This document shows, piece after piece, positions 1 through 8,986 of a DNA stretch of 64,000 bases. Each line of letters begins with the position of its first letter. Position 1 is the first letter of the stretch. Source of the DNA: an uncultured Clostridia bacterium (GTDB taxonomy: Bacteria; Bacillota; Clostridia; Christensenellales; Aristaeellaceae); contig CAMKNZ010000009.1 in the NCBI GenBank assembly GCA_946414315.1, forward strand, positions 1-64,000. The letters are read 5' to 3'. Position numbers and translations under genes: made by a program. The notes under the pieces are model-generated. The model did not search any database, was not told where the DNA came from, and was given only the letters and a program-made list of their open reading frames with translations.

Positions 1-90
1 GTGGGAGTCAAGCTGGAACCGGAAATCAGGGTATTGGGAGAGGCGCTGCCGTCCGGGAACCGGGGGAGCAGCCCTGAGCCGATCGGATAA
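1..90 (+). CDS. murB: UDP-N-acetylmuramate dehydrogenase, C-terminal end (partial)
   Basis: Frame 1 is open from the window edge to a TAA at 88-90 and gives the last 29 residues of a protein whose start lies outside. The segment VKLEPEIRVLGE resembles the C-terminal strand of MurB, which makes UDP-MurNAc by reducing the enolpyruvyl group in cytosolic peptidoglycan synthesis. The identification also rests on gene order: murB directly precedes rapZ and whiA in many Clostridia. The rapZ start is 52 nt downstream. Only the tail is visible, so the call is moderate. Confidence 0.6.
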   Translation: MGVKLEPEIRVLGEALPSGNRGSSPEPIG

Positions 91-141
91 AAGCAGCTTT
101 GCCTCGGGAGCCAATGAAGGAGTTAATGAAGGAGCGATACT

Positions 142-1044
142 ATGCGCTATCTCATCGTAACCGGTCAGAGTGGTGCGGGAAAGACTGCCTGCGTCCGCTA
201 TTTGGAGGACAAAGGCAGCTTCTGTATGGACAACATGCCTCCGATGATGCTTCCGAAGCTGATCGAGGCCTTTGATTCAACGCCCGGAAAGTACCAGACG
301 GTGACGATCGCCGTGGACGTGCGCAGCGGCGAATTCTTTGACGCCAACGCCGTAGCCAAGATTATCGGCCAGCTGCGGATGATGGACCACCAGATCGAGG
401 TCGTATTCATGGAGGCCAGTGACGAAACGCTGCTGGACAGGTATAAGGAAACCCGCAGGGAACATCCTTTATGCCAGGAAGGCCTGACGCTGACGGAAGC
501 GATCGCTGAGGAGCGGGCCAGACTGCAGCCGCTGCGGGAGATTGCCGGCTATGTGATCGATACCACAAATATGTCCGCGCGGGCCATGAAGAAAGAACTG
601 GACCAGCGCCTGGGCGATCTGTCCGACGCAGAACCGCCGATCCGGGCGGAAGTCATGAGTTTCGGTTTCAAACGGGGACTTCCGCGCCAGGCGGATCTGG
701 TGGCGGACGTTCGCTTCCTGCCGAATCCTTTCTACATTGAATCGCTGTGCAGGCACAGCGGACTGGACGAAGATGTGCGCAGTTTTGTGATGGATCATCC
801 CACTACACAGGAGTTTATGCGCAGATATACGGAACTGCTCGATTTCCTGATCCCCCATTACCGGGAAGAGGGGAAACGCAGGCTGGTGATCGCGATCGGC
901 TGTACAGGAGGCGCTCACCGGTCGGTTGCGATCGCGGAAGCCATTGGCCAGTATCTGCGGGAAAAAGGGCTTCCGACTGAGATCGATCACCGGGACCTGC
1001 AGCTCGAGCAGGCACGCTGGACCACGCCGGTTGAGGAGGCATAA
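142..1044 (+). CDS. rapZ: RNase adapter/nucleotide-binding protein RapZ (YvcJ)
   Basis: A 300-residue P-loop NTPase of the RapZ/YvcJ family, the usual length. The Walker A is GQSGAGKT at residues 8-15, with Gln where most family members have Leu. The C-terminal domain has the family motif IGCTGGAHRSV near residue 253, which in E. coli RapZ belongs to the RNA- and metabolite-binding half. In Bacillota the protein binds nucleotides and is linked to competence and envelope control; its exact partner is unknown. GAAGGAG lies 8 nt before the ATG. The stop overlaps the whiA start by one base (TAATG), so the two are translationally coupled. The yvcK gene that often sits between them is absent here. 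Confidence 0.93.
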   Translation: MRYLIVTGQSGAGKTACVRYLEDKGSFCMDNMPPMMLPKLIEAFDSTPGKYQTVTIAVDVRSGEFFDANAVAKIIGQLRMMDHQIEVVFMEASDETLLDRYKETRREHPLCQEGLTLTEAIAEERARLQPLREIAGYVIDTTNMSARAMKKELDQRLGDLSDAEPPIRAEVMSFGFKRGLPRQADLVADVRFLPNPFYIESLCRHSGLDEDVRSFVMDHPTTQEFMRRYTELLDFLIPHYREEGKRRLVIAIGCTGGAHRSVAIAEAIGQYLREKGLPTEIDHRDLQLEQARWTTPVEEA

Positions 1045-2033
1045 TGCGCACATCGGATACGCGGAGCTTTTCCGCAGGGGTTAAGGAGGAACTGATCAGG
1101 CTTCCCATGGGGAAGCCCTGCTGCATGCTGAGCGAAATTTCCGCCCTGACCCAGACGTCCGGCCATCTGGCTTTCCGCGGCGGCGGATGGATTTCCGTCA
1201 GCTACAGGCTGGACAACGCGGGTACTGCGCGCAGGCTCTTCCAGCTGCTGAAAAAACGGCTGGATGTGGCGCCGAAATTACATTTTGTCCAGACACGCCA
1301 GCTGGGCGGACGGCGAAGCTGTGTGCTGACCCTCGGCACAGAGGATACACGGACACTGCTGAACGCATTGCATATGGCGGAGACGGACGAAGACGGACAG
1401 ATCCACCTGAAGCGGACTGTTCCGCGCCATCCCATGACGCGCCAGTGCTGCCGCCGGGCTTTCCTGCGCGGCGCGTTCCTCGGCGCAGGGACGCTGACCC
1501 ATCCTGAGAAAGGTTACCATTTTGAATGGAAGGCTGAGGATGAGCGGCTGGCGGAAACGCTGGAGAAACTGCTGGAGAAGTGCGATCTGCCTTACAAGAG
1601 TTATATCCGCAAGGGCACCCGGGTGATCTATCTGAAAGGTGCGCAGCAAATCTCAGATATGCTTGCCGTGATGGGCGCCGGAAGCAGCGTGCTGGAAATG
1701 GAGAACATCCGGATCAACAAACAGCTGCGCGCCGCCGCGACCCGGGCCGCCAACTGCGACGAACACAACAGTGAAAAAATGCTGGACGCCGGCCACAGGC
1801 AGGCGGAAGCCATCCGGCATATTTCCATTGCCCGGGGTCTGTTCACCCTGCCGCCCGCCCTGCGCGAAGTGGCCAGACTGCGGGTGGAGAACCCGGATAT
1901 GAGCCTGCAGGAGCTGGGTGAAATGATGGAACCGCCGGTAGGAAAAAGCGGCGTGAATCACCGGCTTCGCCGGCTGATGGAGATCGCCCGGCAGGTGGAG
2001 GAAGAATACGGGAGAGGAGGAAAGAACGGATGA
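1044..2033 (+). CDS. whiA: DNA-binding protein WhiA
   Basis: A 329-residue WhiA homologue. The N-terminal half carries the degenerate LAGLIDADG homing-endonuclease-like fold (CCRRAFLRGAFLGAG near residues 133-147). The C-terminal part carries the WhiA helix-turn-helix, with NCDEHNSEKMLDAG and a second helical region MSLQELGEMMEPPVG. WhiA regulates sporulation septation in actinomycetes and affects division and chromosome segregation in Bacillota. The gene starts inside the rapZ stop and its own stop overlaps the next ATG by four bases (ATGA), which makes a tightly coupled rapZ-whiA-membrane protein operon. Confidence 0.93.
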   Translation: MRTSDTRSFSAGVKEELIRLPMGKPCCMLSEISALTQTSGHLAFRGGGWISVSYRLDNAGTARRLFQLLKKRLDVAPKLHFVQTRQLGGRRSCVLTLGTEDTRTLLNALHMAETDEDGQIHLKRTVPRHPMTRQCCRRAFLRGAFLGAGTLTHPEKGYHFEWKAEDERLAETLEKLLEKCDLPYKSYIRKGTRVIYLKGAQQISDMLAVMGAGSSVLEMENIRINKQLRAAATRAANCDEHNSEKMLDAGHRQAEAIRHISIARGLFTLPPALREVARLRVENPDMSLQELGEMMEPPVGKSGVNHRLRRLMEIARQVEEEYGRGGKNG

Positions 2034-4075
2034 TCGCTTCGCTGATCTATACTTTTCTGTATCTGTATGCCGGCGTGATGACCGTTCGTTTTCTGCTGCC
2101 CCGGCACCGGCCGCTGAACCGGCTGTGGCTTGGCCTGTCTCTCGGCCTGCTTGAAGAAATGTGGCTGCCCGCGATCGGCGCAGTCTTTTTTACCTTTGAC
2201 GCGGAAGCGCATGTTTTCGGCGCCGGGGTTCTGTTTATCCTGACACTTATTGCCTGGATCGTGCGGGACAAACGTGCGCCGGCCGGGTGGGACGAAAAAG
2301 AGGACGCGCTGCTTCGGCAGATCTTTTTGTTCTGCATTCCCCTGACGCTGCTGGCGATCTGGCTGCAGTACAGCCATGTGATGCGGGTGGATGCAGCGGG
2401 AAACTGGCGCGTCGGGCAAAGCACCTACGGCGACCTTCCGATGCACCTGAGTTTTATTACCGGGCTGGTCGGAAAACGATTCCCGGCTGATTACCCCTTC
2501 TTTCCCGGTGCCCGGCTGAGCTATCCTTTCCTGGCGGACAGCCTGAGTTCCACGTTCTATCTGCTGGGATGCAGCCTGCAGGCCGCGGTGATCATCCCCG
2601 CAGTGCTGATGATGGCGCTTTGCTATACCGGCGTGCTCGTGCTGGGACGCGATATGACAAACGGCAGGAAGACGGCACTGCTGGCGGCCGCACTGTTCTT
2701 CCTGAACGGCGGCCTGGGTTTCCTGTACGACTTTGACCTGGCCGGCGGCACATTGTATGTGGATGAAAACGCGTCCTTCCTTGTGCGGATCGGGCAGACG
2801 GTTTCCGGATGGTTCAGTACCGTCGGGGAGCGGATTGCCCATATCCTGACGGGGTACTATAAAACCCCTACAAACCAGCCGGATCCGAACAACCTGCGCT
2901 GGAGCAACGTAATCTGCGATATGATGGTACCGCAGCGAACGCTGCTGGGCGGCTGGTGCATGGTGATTCCGTGTTTCTACCTGTTGAATGCGGAATTCCG
3001 TCCGCGGATGCAGGATTTTGAGAATAAAGGCCGCGGCCTGGTGCTGCTTGGCATCTGGGCCGGCGCGCTGCCGCTGATCCATACCCACAGTTTTCTCGCG
3101 CTGGGCCTGGCTACCTTCGGGGCAATGTGCTACGATCTGATCCACGGCGATCCAAAGGCGCTGACCGTCAGAAGACCCCGGGGGAGGATCCTGGCCCGCT
3201 ATCTGATCTTCGGAGGAATCACCGCAGCCCTGGCGGCGCCGCAGCTGATCGGCTTCACTTTCGTCCAGGCGTTCCAGGGAAACGGCAGGTCCTTTATCAC
3301 GCTTCAGTTCAACTGGGTCAACAATCCTTCCGGAACGGGAATGCGGGATCTGTATCTGTGGTTCTATATCAAGAATATCGGGCTGCCGGTGATCGCCCTG
3401 ACCGCCGCCGTGATCGACAAAAATCCGCGTAACCGGCGGATCTTTGCCATGGCGATACCGATCATCCTGGCGGCGGAATTCATCCGCTTCCAGCCCAATG
3501 AATACGATAACAACAAGCTGTTTTACCTGGCGTGGCTCCTGTGCTGCATGGCCATCGCGGACTGGTGCTCCCGCCTGTGGAAACGGATGGACGGCATGCA
3601 CGGACGCCTGTTCCTTGCGGTGCTGGCTGCGATCGTCACTTTCCTGAGCGCGGGCCTGACAATCTGGCGGGAATGCGTGTCAGACTATGTCGCCTTCAGC
3701 GCCGACGCTGTGGAGGCAGGACAGTATGCAAAAGAAAACACATCCCCGGACGCGGTGTTTATTACCGGAACCCAGCATCTGAACCCGGTGGCTTCGATCG
3801 CCGGGCGGGAGATCGTCTGCGGGCCGAACCTGTGGCTGTACTGGCATGGGTTTGATATCAGCGGACGGGAAGAGGAACTGGCGGAATTCTATGAAGATCC
3901 GCAGGCACATCCGGAAATCCCGGCCAAATACGGTGCAGAATACGTCTATGTTTCCTCCTATGAGCGCAGCAGTTATGACGTGGATCTGGAAGGACTCGAA
4001 AAGATCGGCCTGAAAGTGTTTGAGAACGACGAAGCTGCCATTTACAGGCTTGCTGACGCGCCTGAACCTGACTGA
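2030..4075 (+). CDS. Polytopic membrane protein, GT-C glycosyltransferase-like
   Basis: A 681-residue protein with about a dozen hydrophobic segments over residues 1-545 and a soluble C-terminal part of about 120 residues. The first large loop carries an acidic/His pair in GDLPMH (134-139), placed like the catalytic loop of GT-C lipid-linked-sugar transferases, and the C-terminal soluble tail also fits that fold. No confident family name can be given from reading alone. Its start is fused to the whiA stop (ATGA), so it is co-translated with a division or sporulation regulator; a role in envelope polysaccharide is inference. The alternative is a non-enzymatic YfhO/DUF2298-like membrane protein. 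Confidence 0.6.
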   Translation: MIASLIYTFLYLYAGVMTVRFLLPRHRPLNRLWLGLSLGLLEEMWLPAIGAVFFTFDAEAHVFGAGVLFILTLIAWIVRDKRAPAGWDEKEDALLRQIFLFCIPLTLLAIWLQYSHVMRVDAAGNWRVGQSTYGDLPMHLSFITGLVGKRFPADYPFFPGARLSYPFLADSLSSTFYLLGCSLQAAVIIPAVLMMALCYTGVLVLGRDMTNGRKTALLAAALFFLNGGLGFLYDFDLAGGTLYVDENASFLVRIGQTVSGWFSTVGERIAHILTGYYKTPTNQPDPNNLRWSNVICDMMVPQRTLLGGWCMVIPCFYLLNAEFRPRMQDFENKGRGLVLLGIWAGALPLIHTHSFLALGLATFGAMCYDLIHGDPKALTVRRPRGRILARYLIFGGITAALAAPQLIGFTFVQAFQGNGRSFITLQFNWVNNPSGTGMRDLYLWFYIKNIGLPVIALTAAVIDKNPRNRRIFAMAIPIILAAEFIRFQPNEYDNNKLFYLAWLLCCMAIADWCSRLWKRMDGMHGRLFLAVLAAIVTFLSAGLTIWRECVSDYVAFSADAVEAGQYAKENTSPDAVFITGTQHLNPVASIAGREIVCGPNLWLYWHGFDISGREEELAEFYEDPQAHPEIPAKYGAEYVYVSSYERSSYDVDLEGLEKIGLKVFENDEAAIYRLADAPEPD

Positions 4076-4096
4076 TCAAAAAAATAACATATACCC

Positions 4097-4125
4097 TGTT
4101 CAATGCGGTAAAAATGTGATAATAT
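4097..4125 (+). promoter_or_regulatory. Sigma-A promoter for the coiled-coil lipoprotein gene
   Basis: TGTTCA at 4097-4102 and TAATAT at 4120-4125 are 17 nt apart, about 65 nt before the lipoprotein start at 4189. The -35 is poor and the -10 good. Confidence 0.5.
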
Positions 4126-4188
4126 ATACACAAATATCGGCCGGCGCAAACCGGCTCACGTTTATCAATTGAATAGGAGGAACCGATC

Positions 4189-5070
4189 ATGAAGAAGTCC
4201 AATCCCATCAAGGTACTGCTCATTGCAGCCGCACTCGTGCTTGTTCTTGTATGCCTTACGGCATGCTCTGATAACGGCGCGCTGGACGCCCTGAAGAAAG
4301 AAAAGGACGAATTGCTCGCGAAAGTGGATACCCTGACGGCGGACGCATCCAAGGCCGCGGAAGAAGCCAAGACACAGATCGACGCACTGACAGGTGAAAA
4401 AGACGAGCTGGCCAAGCAGGTGGAAACCCTGACGGCCGACGCCGCCAAAGCTGCGGAAGATGCCCAGGCTCAGATCGACACCATGACAGCCGACGCCGCC
4501 AAGGCTGCGGAAGACGCCAAGGCTCAGATTGATACCCTGACGGCGGACGCTGCCAAAGCCGCGGAAGAAGCAAAGGGACAAATCGACGCATTGACGGGTG
4601 AGAAAGACGAACTGGCCAAGCAGATCGAGACCCTGACGGCCGACGCCGCTAAAGCTGCGGAAGACGCCAAGGCGACGCTGGAAAGCGAAGTCGCCAAAGT
4701 GAAGGATGAAGCTGCCAAAGCTGCTGAAGAAGTCCAGGCTCAGATCACCGCGCTGACGGGCGAGAAGGACGAACTGGCCAAGCAGGTGGAGACGCTGACC
4801 GCAGACGCCGCCAAGGCCGCGGAAGACGCCAAGGCGACGCTGGAAAGCGAAGTCGCCAAAGCAAAGGAAGAGGCCCAGGGCAAGATCGACGAACTGGCCA
4901 AGCAGGTTGAAGAACTCACCAAGTCCCTGGACTTCGGCAATCTGGACGAAGAAGGCATCAAAGGCGTTTTCGAGAAACTGAAGACGAATCCCAAGGTGCT
5001 GACCGTGCTTCCCGATATCCTGAAGGAGTTCGGGATTGAGCTGCCGGGAACTACCGGTGCCGCGGAATAA
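4189..5070 (+). CDS. Secreted coiled-coil repeat lipoprotein
   Basis: A 293-residue protein with an N-terminal hydrophobic segment and a lipobox LTAC (Cys26), so it is probably lipidated and held on the outer face of the membrane. Residues 30-245 are a continuous Ala/Lys/Glu/Asp-rich alpha-helical repeat built from units such as TLTADAAKAAEDAKAQID and ALTGEKDELAKQVE, which predict a long coiled coil. The last 45 residues (FGNLDEEGIKGVFEKL onward) form a small non-repeat domain. AGGAGG precedes the ATG, and a promoter and a terminator frame the gene, so it is monocistronic. The repeat DNA is nearly identical between units and could expand or contract. A rigid envelope spacer is inference. Confidence 0.75.
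   Translation: MKKSNPIKVLLIAAALVLVLVCLTACSDNGALDALKKEKDELLAKVDTLTADASKAAEEAKTQIDALTGEKDELAKQVETLTADAAKAAEDAQAQIDTMTADAAKAAEDAKAQIDTLTADAAKAAEEAKGQIDALTGEKDELAKQIETLTADAAKAAEDAKATLESEVAKVKDEAAKAAEEVQAQITALTGEKDELAKQVETLTADAAKAAEDAKATLESEVAKAKEEAQGKIDELAKQVEELTKSLDFGNLDEEGIKGVFEKLKTNPKVLTVLPDILKEFGIELPGTTGAAE
4330..4900 (+). repeat. In-frame coding repeats of the coiled-coil lipoprotein
   Basis: Repeated blocks encode ADAAKAAEDAKA and LTGEKDELAKQ. Blocks at about 4400-4450, 4600-4690 and 4750-4850 are almost identical at the DNA level, including runs such as gacgccgccaaggc. They are coding tandem or interspersed repeats and not CRISPR: there are no regular unique spacers. Confidence 0.75.
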
Positions 5071-5093
5071 GCAAGCCGGAAAAGCAAATGATG

Positions 5094-5127
5094 TGCCCGT
5101 TTTCCAAATGCGGAAAACGGGCATTTT
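5094..5127 (+). terminator. Rho-independent terminator after the lipoprotein gene
   Basis: TGCCCGTTTTCC pairs with GGAAAACGGGCA around a short loop and is followed by TTTTCC. It closes the lipoprotein unit just before the rplI promoter. Confidence 0.8.
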
Positions 5128-5129
5128 CC

Positions 5130-5158
5130 TTGATTTTTTCATAAAAATGAGATAAAAT
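5130..5158 (+). promoter_or_regulatory. Sigma-A promoter of rplI-dnaB
   Basis: TTGATT at 5130-5135 and TAAAAT at 5153-5158 have a 17-nt spacer. The start codon of rplI follows 29 nt later, after AGGAGGTGG. The -35 begins 3 nt after the T-tract of the upstream terminator. Confidence 0.7.
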
Positions 5159-5187
5159 ATTCATAATATGCAGGAGGTGGGTTTTAA

Positions 5188-5643
5188 ATGAAGGTTGTAT
5201 TGCTGAAAGATGTCAAGAATGTAGGAAAGAGAGATGATATCCTGACGGTCAGCGACGGCTATGCCCGGAACTTCCTGTTCCCCCAGAAGCTGGCGGCGGA
5301 AGCGACTCCCGGCGCGCTGAAAGAAATCCAGCGCAAACGGGCGGCCCAGGATGCCCGCGAAGCGGAAATGCTTGCAGAGGCAAAGGACAAAGCCGCCGCA
5401 CTGAAGGACAAAGTGATCGCGCTGGAAGTAAAGTGCGGTGACAAAGGCAGGCTGTATGGCTCCGTGACCACGGCGGAAGTGGCCGAAGCGCTGGAAAAAC
5501 AGCACGGGGTGAAAGTGGACAAACGCAAGATTGATATCGGGGAGCCGATCCGGGAAACCGGTATACGGACGATCTCCGTGTGGCTGTATTCCGGGGTGAC
5601 GACTCCCATGAAACTGGACGTACAGCCGATCAAGAAGGGATAA
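5188..5643 (+). CDS. rplI: 50S ribosomal protein L9
   Basis: A 151-residue L9, the usual length. The N-terminal rRNA-binding domain has the signature [20 protein letters not shown] (residues 13-32), followed by the long connecting helix (about 43-75) and the C-terminal domain. L9 binds the base of the L1 stalk in 23S rRNA and influences reading-frame maintenance. It has its own promoter and an AGGAGGTGG site, and dnaB begins 3 nt after its stop. rplI-dnaB is a classical Bacillota arrangement. Confidence 0.97.
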   Translation: MKVVLLKDVKNVGKRDDILTVSDGYARNFLFPQKLAAEATPGALKEIQRKRAAQDAREAEMLAEAKDKAAALKDKVIALEVKCGDKGRLYGSVTTAEVAEALEKQHGVKVDKRKIDIGEPIRETGIRTISVWLYSGVTTPMKLDVQPIKKG

Positions 5644-5646
5644 CAG

Positions 5647-7017
5647 ATGGATATTCGGGAAGAGACGGGCAGCCGGGCGCTGCCCAACAGTACGGAGGCG
5701 GAGATCAGCGTCCTGGGCGCAATGCTGCAGGACAGCACCGCCGTGCTCCGCGCAGCTGAACAGCTGGTTCCCGAAGATTTTTACCATCCGGAGCATAAAG
5801 AGATCTTTACGGTCATGACAGATATGAACCGCCGGCAGACTGCGATCGACCTGGTGACCGTACAGACTGAACTGTCCAACAAGGGTTCCCTGGACGGAGT
5901 GGGCGGCATCAAGTACCTGATGAAGATCATCAGGGATGTGCCCACAACGGCCAACGTACAGGAATATATCAATATTGTCCGGGAAAAAAGTACGCTGAGG
6001 AAACTGATTGCAGCATCCCAGGGTATCATGAAGGACTGCTACGGCCAGAACAAAGAACTGCAGGAAGTTCTCTCAAGCGCAGAGAAATCGATCTTCGATA
6101 TCGTGATGAACCGCCAGGGCGGGGAAGAACTCAGGCCCGTAGGCGAAGCGCTGGAGGTTGCTTACCAGAAAATAGAGGAGCTTGCCAAACTGAAAGGCGA
6201 GCTGGCAGGCGTGCCGACCGGTTTTATCGACCTGGATTCCATGCTGACGGGCCTGCATCCGGGCGAACTGATCATCGTCGGCGCACGGCCGGCCATGGGT
6301 AAAACCTCTTTTGCGATGAACATCGCGGAACACGCCGCCCTGAACAAAGGAAAGACCACCGCGATCTTCACGCTGGAAATGCCGCGGGAACAGATCGCAA
6401 TGCGTATGCTCTGTTCCGATGCTCGGGTGGATATGCAGCGCGTCCGAAAAGGCACACTGCACGATGACGACTGGATCCGTCTGGCAAAAACGCTGGGGCC
6501 GCTTTCCGCGTCGCATATTTATATCGACGATACGGCCGGCCTTTCTCCCACACAGTTGCGGTCCCGGTGCCGCCGGCTGATGATGGACACGGGAAAGCTG
6601 GACCTGGTTGTGATCGACTATCTGGGCCTGATGCGTTCGGACGGACGGGCAGAGAGCCGGAACATGGAAGTCAGTGAGATCAGCCGCGCCCTGAAAGCGA
6701 TCGCGCTGGAGCTGAAGATTCCGATTGTGGCGTGCGCACAGCTGAGCCGCGCCAACAAGGACCGGATTGACAAGCGTCCGGTGCTGAGCGACCTGCGGGA
6801 TTCCGGCTCGATCGAGCAGGACGCGGACGTGGTGATGTTCCTCCATCGCGAGGAATACTACAACAAAGACACGGAAGACAAGAACATCGGTGAAGTGATC
6901 GTATCCAAACAACGGAGCGGTCCGCTGGGCACGGTCAAGCTGGCCTGGCTGAGCGAGTTTACGACTTTCGCAAACCTGGCCAGGGAGAACGGCCCCGGAG
7001 GGGACGCGCCTTTCTGA
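5647..7017 (+). CDS. dnaB: Replicative DNA helicase DnaB
   Basis: A 456-residue hexameric helicase (called DnaC in Bacillus). The N-terminal collar domain (about 12-110, beginning LPNSTEAEISVLGAML) is followed by a linker helix and the RecA-like motor. The Walker A is GARPAMGKTS near residues 211-220, the Walker B region is LDLVVIDYLGLM, and the DnaB-specific segment RDSGSIEQDADVVMFLHR is intact. It unwinds DNA ahead of the replisome and recruits primase. It follows rplI by 3 nt in one operon. Confidence 0.97.
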   Translation: MDIREETGSRALPNSTEAEISVLGAMLQDSTAVLRAAEQLVPEDFYHPEHKEIFTVMTDMNRRQTAIDLVTVQTELSNKGSLDGVGGIKYLMKIIRDVPTTANVQEYINIVREKSTLRKLIAASQGIMKDCYGQNKELQEVLSSAEKSIFDIVMNRQGGEELRPVGEALEVAYQKIEELAKLKGELAGVPTGFIDLDSMLTGLHPGELIIVGARPAMGKTSFAMNIAEHAALNKGKTTAIFTLEMPREQIAMRMLCSDARVDMQRVRKGTLHDDDWIRLAKTLGPLSASHIYIDDTAGLSPTQLRSRCRRLMMDTGKLDLVVIDYLGLMRSDGRAESRNMEVSEISRALKAIALELKIPIVACAQLSRANKDRIDKRPVLSDLRDSGSIEQDADVVMFLHREEYYNKDTEDKNIGEVIVSKQRSGPLGTVKLAWLSEFTTFANLARENGPGGDAPF

Positions 7018-7052
7018 TCAATGAATATGTATAATGTACAATGAGGTAGTGA

Positions 7053-8003
7053 ATGGAGAATTATACGGTCTGCCAGCTGCAGCGGGACATGCGGTATGAA
7101 GGGTTCCTGCTCATCCGCTCCGCGGAGAAACGGAAAGACAGCAAGGGCAACGACTATGTGGATATGAACCTGACCGACCGGACGGGAGAGATTAACTGCA
7201 AGATCTGGAACTGGGATCCGGACGCAGAAACGCCGGAAGCCGGACAGCCGGTCAAAGTCCGGGGAACGATCCAGGAATACAACGGCCGTCTTCAGCTGCG
7301 GGTTGAAAAATGGCGCTTGTGTACGGATGACGATCCGGTGGATATGAACGCGCTGGTACCCTGTGCGCCGAGAAAGCCGGACGAGATGCTCAAGGAAATC
7401 GAGGATACGCTGGAAAGCTTCACGAATGAAGACCTGAAGAAGCTGACCCGCGGCATGCTCAGCATCGCGGGCGACCAGCTGACATGGTTCCCGGCAGCGC
7501 AGCGGATGCATCATGCGGAACGGAGCGGACTGCTGCATCATACGACGGACATGCTCAGGCTGGCACGGGCGCTGCTGGAGATTTACCCCTGGCTGAACAG
7601 GGATCTGCTCCTGGCGGGCGTGATCATCCACGATCTGGGTAAGATCGAAGAGATGAAAAGCGACAAGACCGGAAACGTAACAGACTATACCCGTGACGGA
7701 CAACTGCTGGGGCACCTGGTGCGGGGAATTACGAACCTGAACCGGGTCGCGGAAGAAACGGGTGTTACCGGCGAGAGCCTCGTGCTGCTGGAACACATGC
7801 TCCTGAGCCATCACGGTGAGAGCGAATACGGAAGCCCCAAACCCCCGATGTTCGCAGAGGCGGAAGCGCTTCACTGGATTGACATCATGGACGCGCGGAT
7901 GAACACCATGAAGACCGTGACGGACAAGACGCCTCCGGGAGCTTTCAGCGAGAAGATCTTCAGCCTGGACAGAAGAGTGTATCATCCGGAAATGAATGCA
8001 TAA
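7053..8003 (+). CDS. yhaM: YhaM-type 3'-5' exoribonuclease (OB fold plus HD domain)
   Basis: A 316-residue protein, the size of Bacillus YhaM. Residues 1-95 form an OB-fold nucleic-acid-binding domain (ends GRLQLRVEKWR) and residues 150-290 an HD phosphohydrolase domain, with histidines in GLLHHTTDML and the HD pair in VIIHDLGK (about 189-196). YhaM trims RNA 3' ends and can act on single-stranded DNA. GAGG lies about 7 nt before the ATG. Being just downstream of dnaB is consistent with co-transcription, although a TATAAT-like box occurs at 7029. Confidence 0.85.
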   Translation: MENYTVCQLQRDMRYEGFLLIRSAEKRKDSKGNDYVDMNLTDRTGEINCKIWNWDPDAETPEAGQPVKVRGTIQEYNGRLQLRVEKWRLCTDDDPVDMNALVPCAPRKPDEMLKEIEDTLESFTNEDLKKLTRGMLSIAGDQLTWFPAAQRMHHAERSGLLHHTTDMLRLARALLEIYPWLNRDLLLAGVIIHDLGKIEEMKSDKTGNVTDYTRDGQLLGHLVRGITNLNRVAEETGVTGESLVLLEHMLLSHHGESEYGSPKPPMFAEAEALHWIDIMDARMNTMKTVTDKTPPGAFSEKIFSLDRRVYHPEMNA

Positions 8004-8081
8004 TTCATTTTTTTGAAAGAAGAACCGGAACCAAGATCCGTATCAGATCGTTTAGAGTATGAAGGATGGAGGAATTGAAGT

Positions 8082-8903
8082 ATGTGGAAGAAGAGGATCC
8101 TTTGCCTGGTGCTTGTCCTGTGCGCCGCACTGGCTATGACGGCCTGCAAGCAGAAGGAGACATTCCCGACAACGCCGCAGGAGCTGGCGACAGAGGCGCC
8201 GCAGGATGAACAGAACATCTTCGGCGATACGCCGATCCCCCAGGCTATCGATTTCGACGACGGAAGCTATGATCCGACCCAGGAAGAGGGCGGAGACGAA
8301 GAAGAAGTTGTCGCGGCTGACGTAAATGAGCAGACGCCTGCTCCGACCATGCAGAGTGAATACGCCGGCGCGACGCCTGTGCTGATCGATCCGATCGATA
8401 AGCCCACGCCTACGCCGCTTCCGACGCTGACCTTCAACTATGACAAGTACGAGGCGAAGGCGCTCGGCCTGACTTTTGAAGCGCCTGCGGGATGGCTTGT
8501 GGATGACAGCCAGCCGGACACCTATACGCTGACGAATCCGGATCCGTCCATGGACTACGCTGCGCAGCTGTCCATCCGCCTGGTACCGGTAAGCAAGAAT
8601 TATACGAAGAACGAACTGATCAAGGAAGTCAAGGGCACACTGGACACGCTGGGCAGCGAGGGCTTTAAGAAGTTTGAGCGCTCCAACACCGCAGGCCGTA
8701 AGTTCATGAATTCGGACGCGATCTACGCAAACTATACCGGCACAACAACGGACGGCGTCAAGGTTGCGGGCCGGATCATCATCGCGTGCGTCAACAAGAC
8801 ACTGTATATCCTGCATGTCAGTTATCCCCAGGGATATACCAAGACCTATGTGGACAATGTCTACGACAAGTTCCGCCACACGGTCAAGACGATTTCCCAG
8901 TGA
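8082..8903 (+). CDS. Lipoprotein with low-complexity linker and PsbP-like C-terminal domain
   Basis: A 273-residue lipoprotein with lipobox MTAC (Cys22). Residues 25-115 are acidic, Pro/Thr-rich and probably disordered (ending in PTPTPLPT). Residues 120-273 form a compact alpha/beta domain reminiscent of PsbP/DUF1795-type secreted proteins (FEAPAGWLVDDSQPDTYTLT; ends VYDKFRHTVKTISQ). GGAGG lies 9 nt before the ATG. Its position in front of two large cell-surface genes suggests an envelope role; the function is unknown. Confidence 0.7.
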   Translation: MWKKRILCLVLVLCAALAMTACKQKETFPTTPQELATEAPQDEQNIFGDTPIPQAIDFDDGSYDPTQEEGGDEEEVVAADVNEQTPAPTMQSEYAGATPVLIDPIDKPTPTPLPTLTFNYDKYEAKALGLTFEAPAGWLVDDSQPDTYTLTNPDPSMDYAAQLSIRLVPVSKNYTKNELIKEVKGTLDTLGSEGFKKFERSNTAGRKFMNSDAIYANYTGTTTDGVKVAGRIIIACVNKTLYILHVSYPQGYTKTYVDNVYDKFRHTVKTISQ

Positions 8904-8930
8904 TCGGTTAACTCAAATAATCTCAGACGT

Positions 8931-8961
8931 GACGCGCTCACCGGAATCCGGTCAGCGCGTC
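8931..8961 (+). other. Leader hairpin upstream of the SdrD-B repeat gene
   Basis: GACGCGCT (8931-8938) pairs with AGCGCGTC (8954-8961), with CCGG/CCGG inside. No T-tract follows, so it is not an ordinary terminator. It ends 25 nt before the start codon and could stabilise the message or separate the two cistrons. Confidence 0.45.
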
Positions 8962-8986
8962 GCGCCATGCTGTCTGGAGGCTTTTC

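Noticed and set aside
1958-3601. A 547-codon minus-strand frame over the membrane protein gene
   Set aside because: Gln/Arg/His-rich shadow of a membrane-protein gene, with no start signal or domain.
4330-4900. CRISPR-like array
   Set aside because: The repeats are in frame, adjacent and of variable unit length, and code for a helical lipoprotein.
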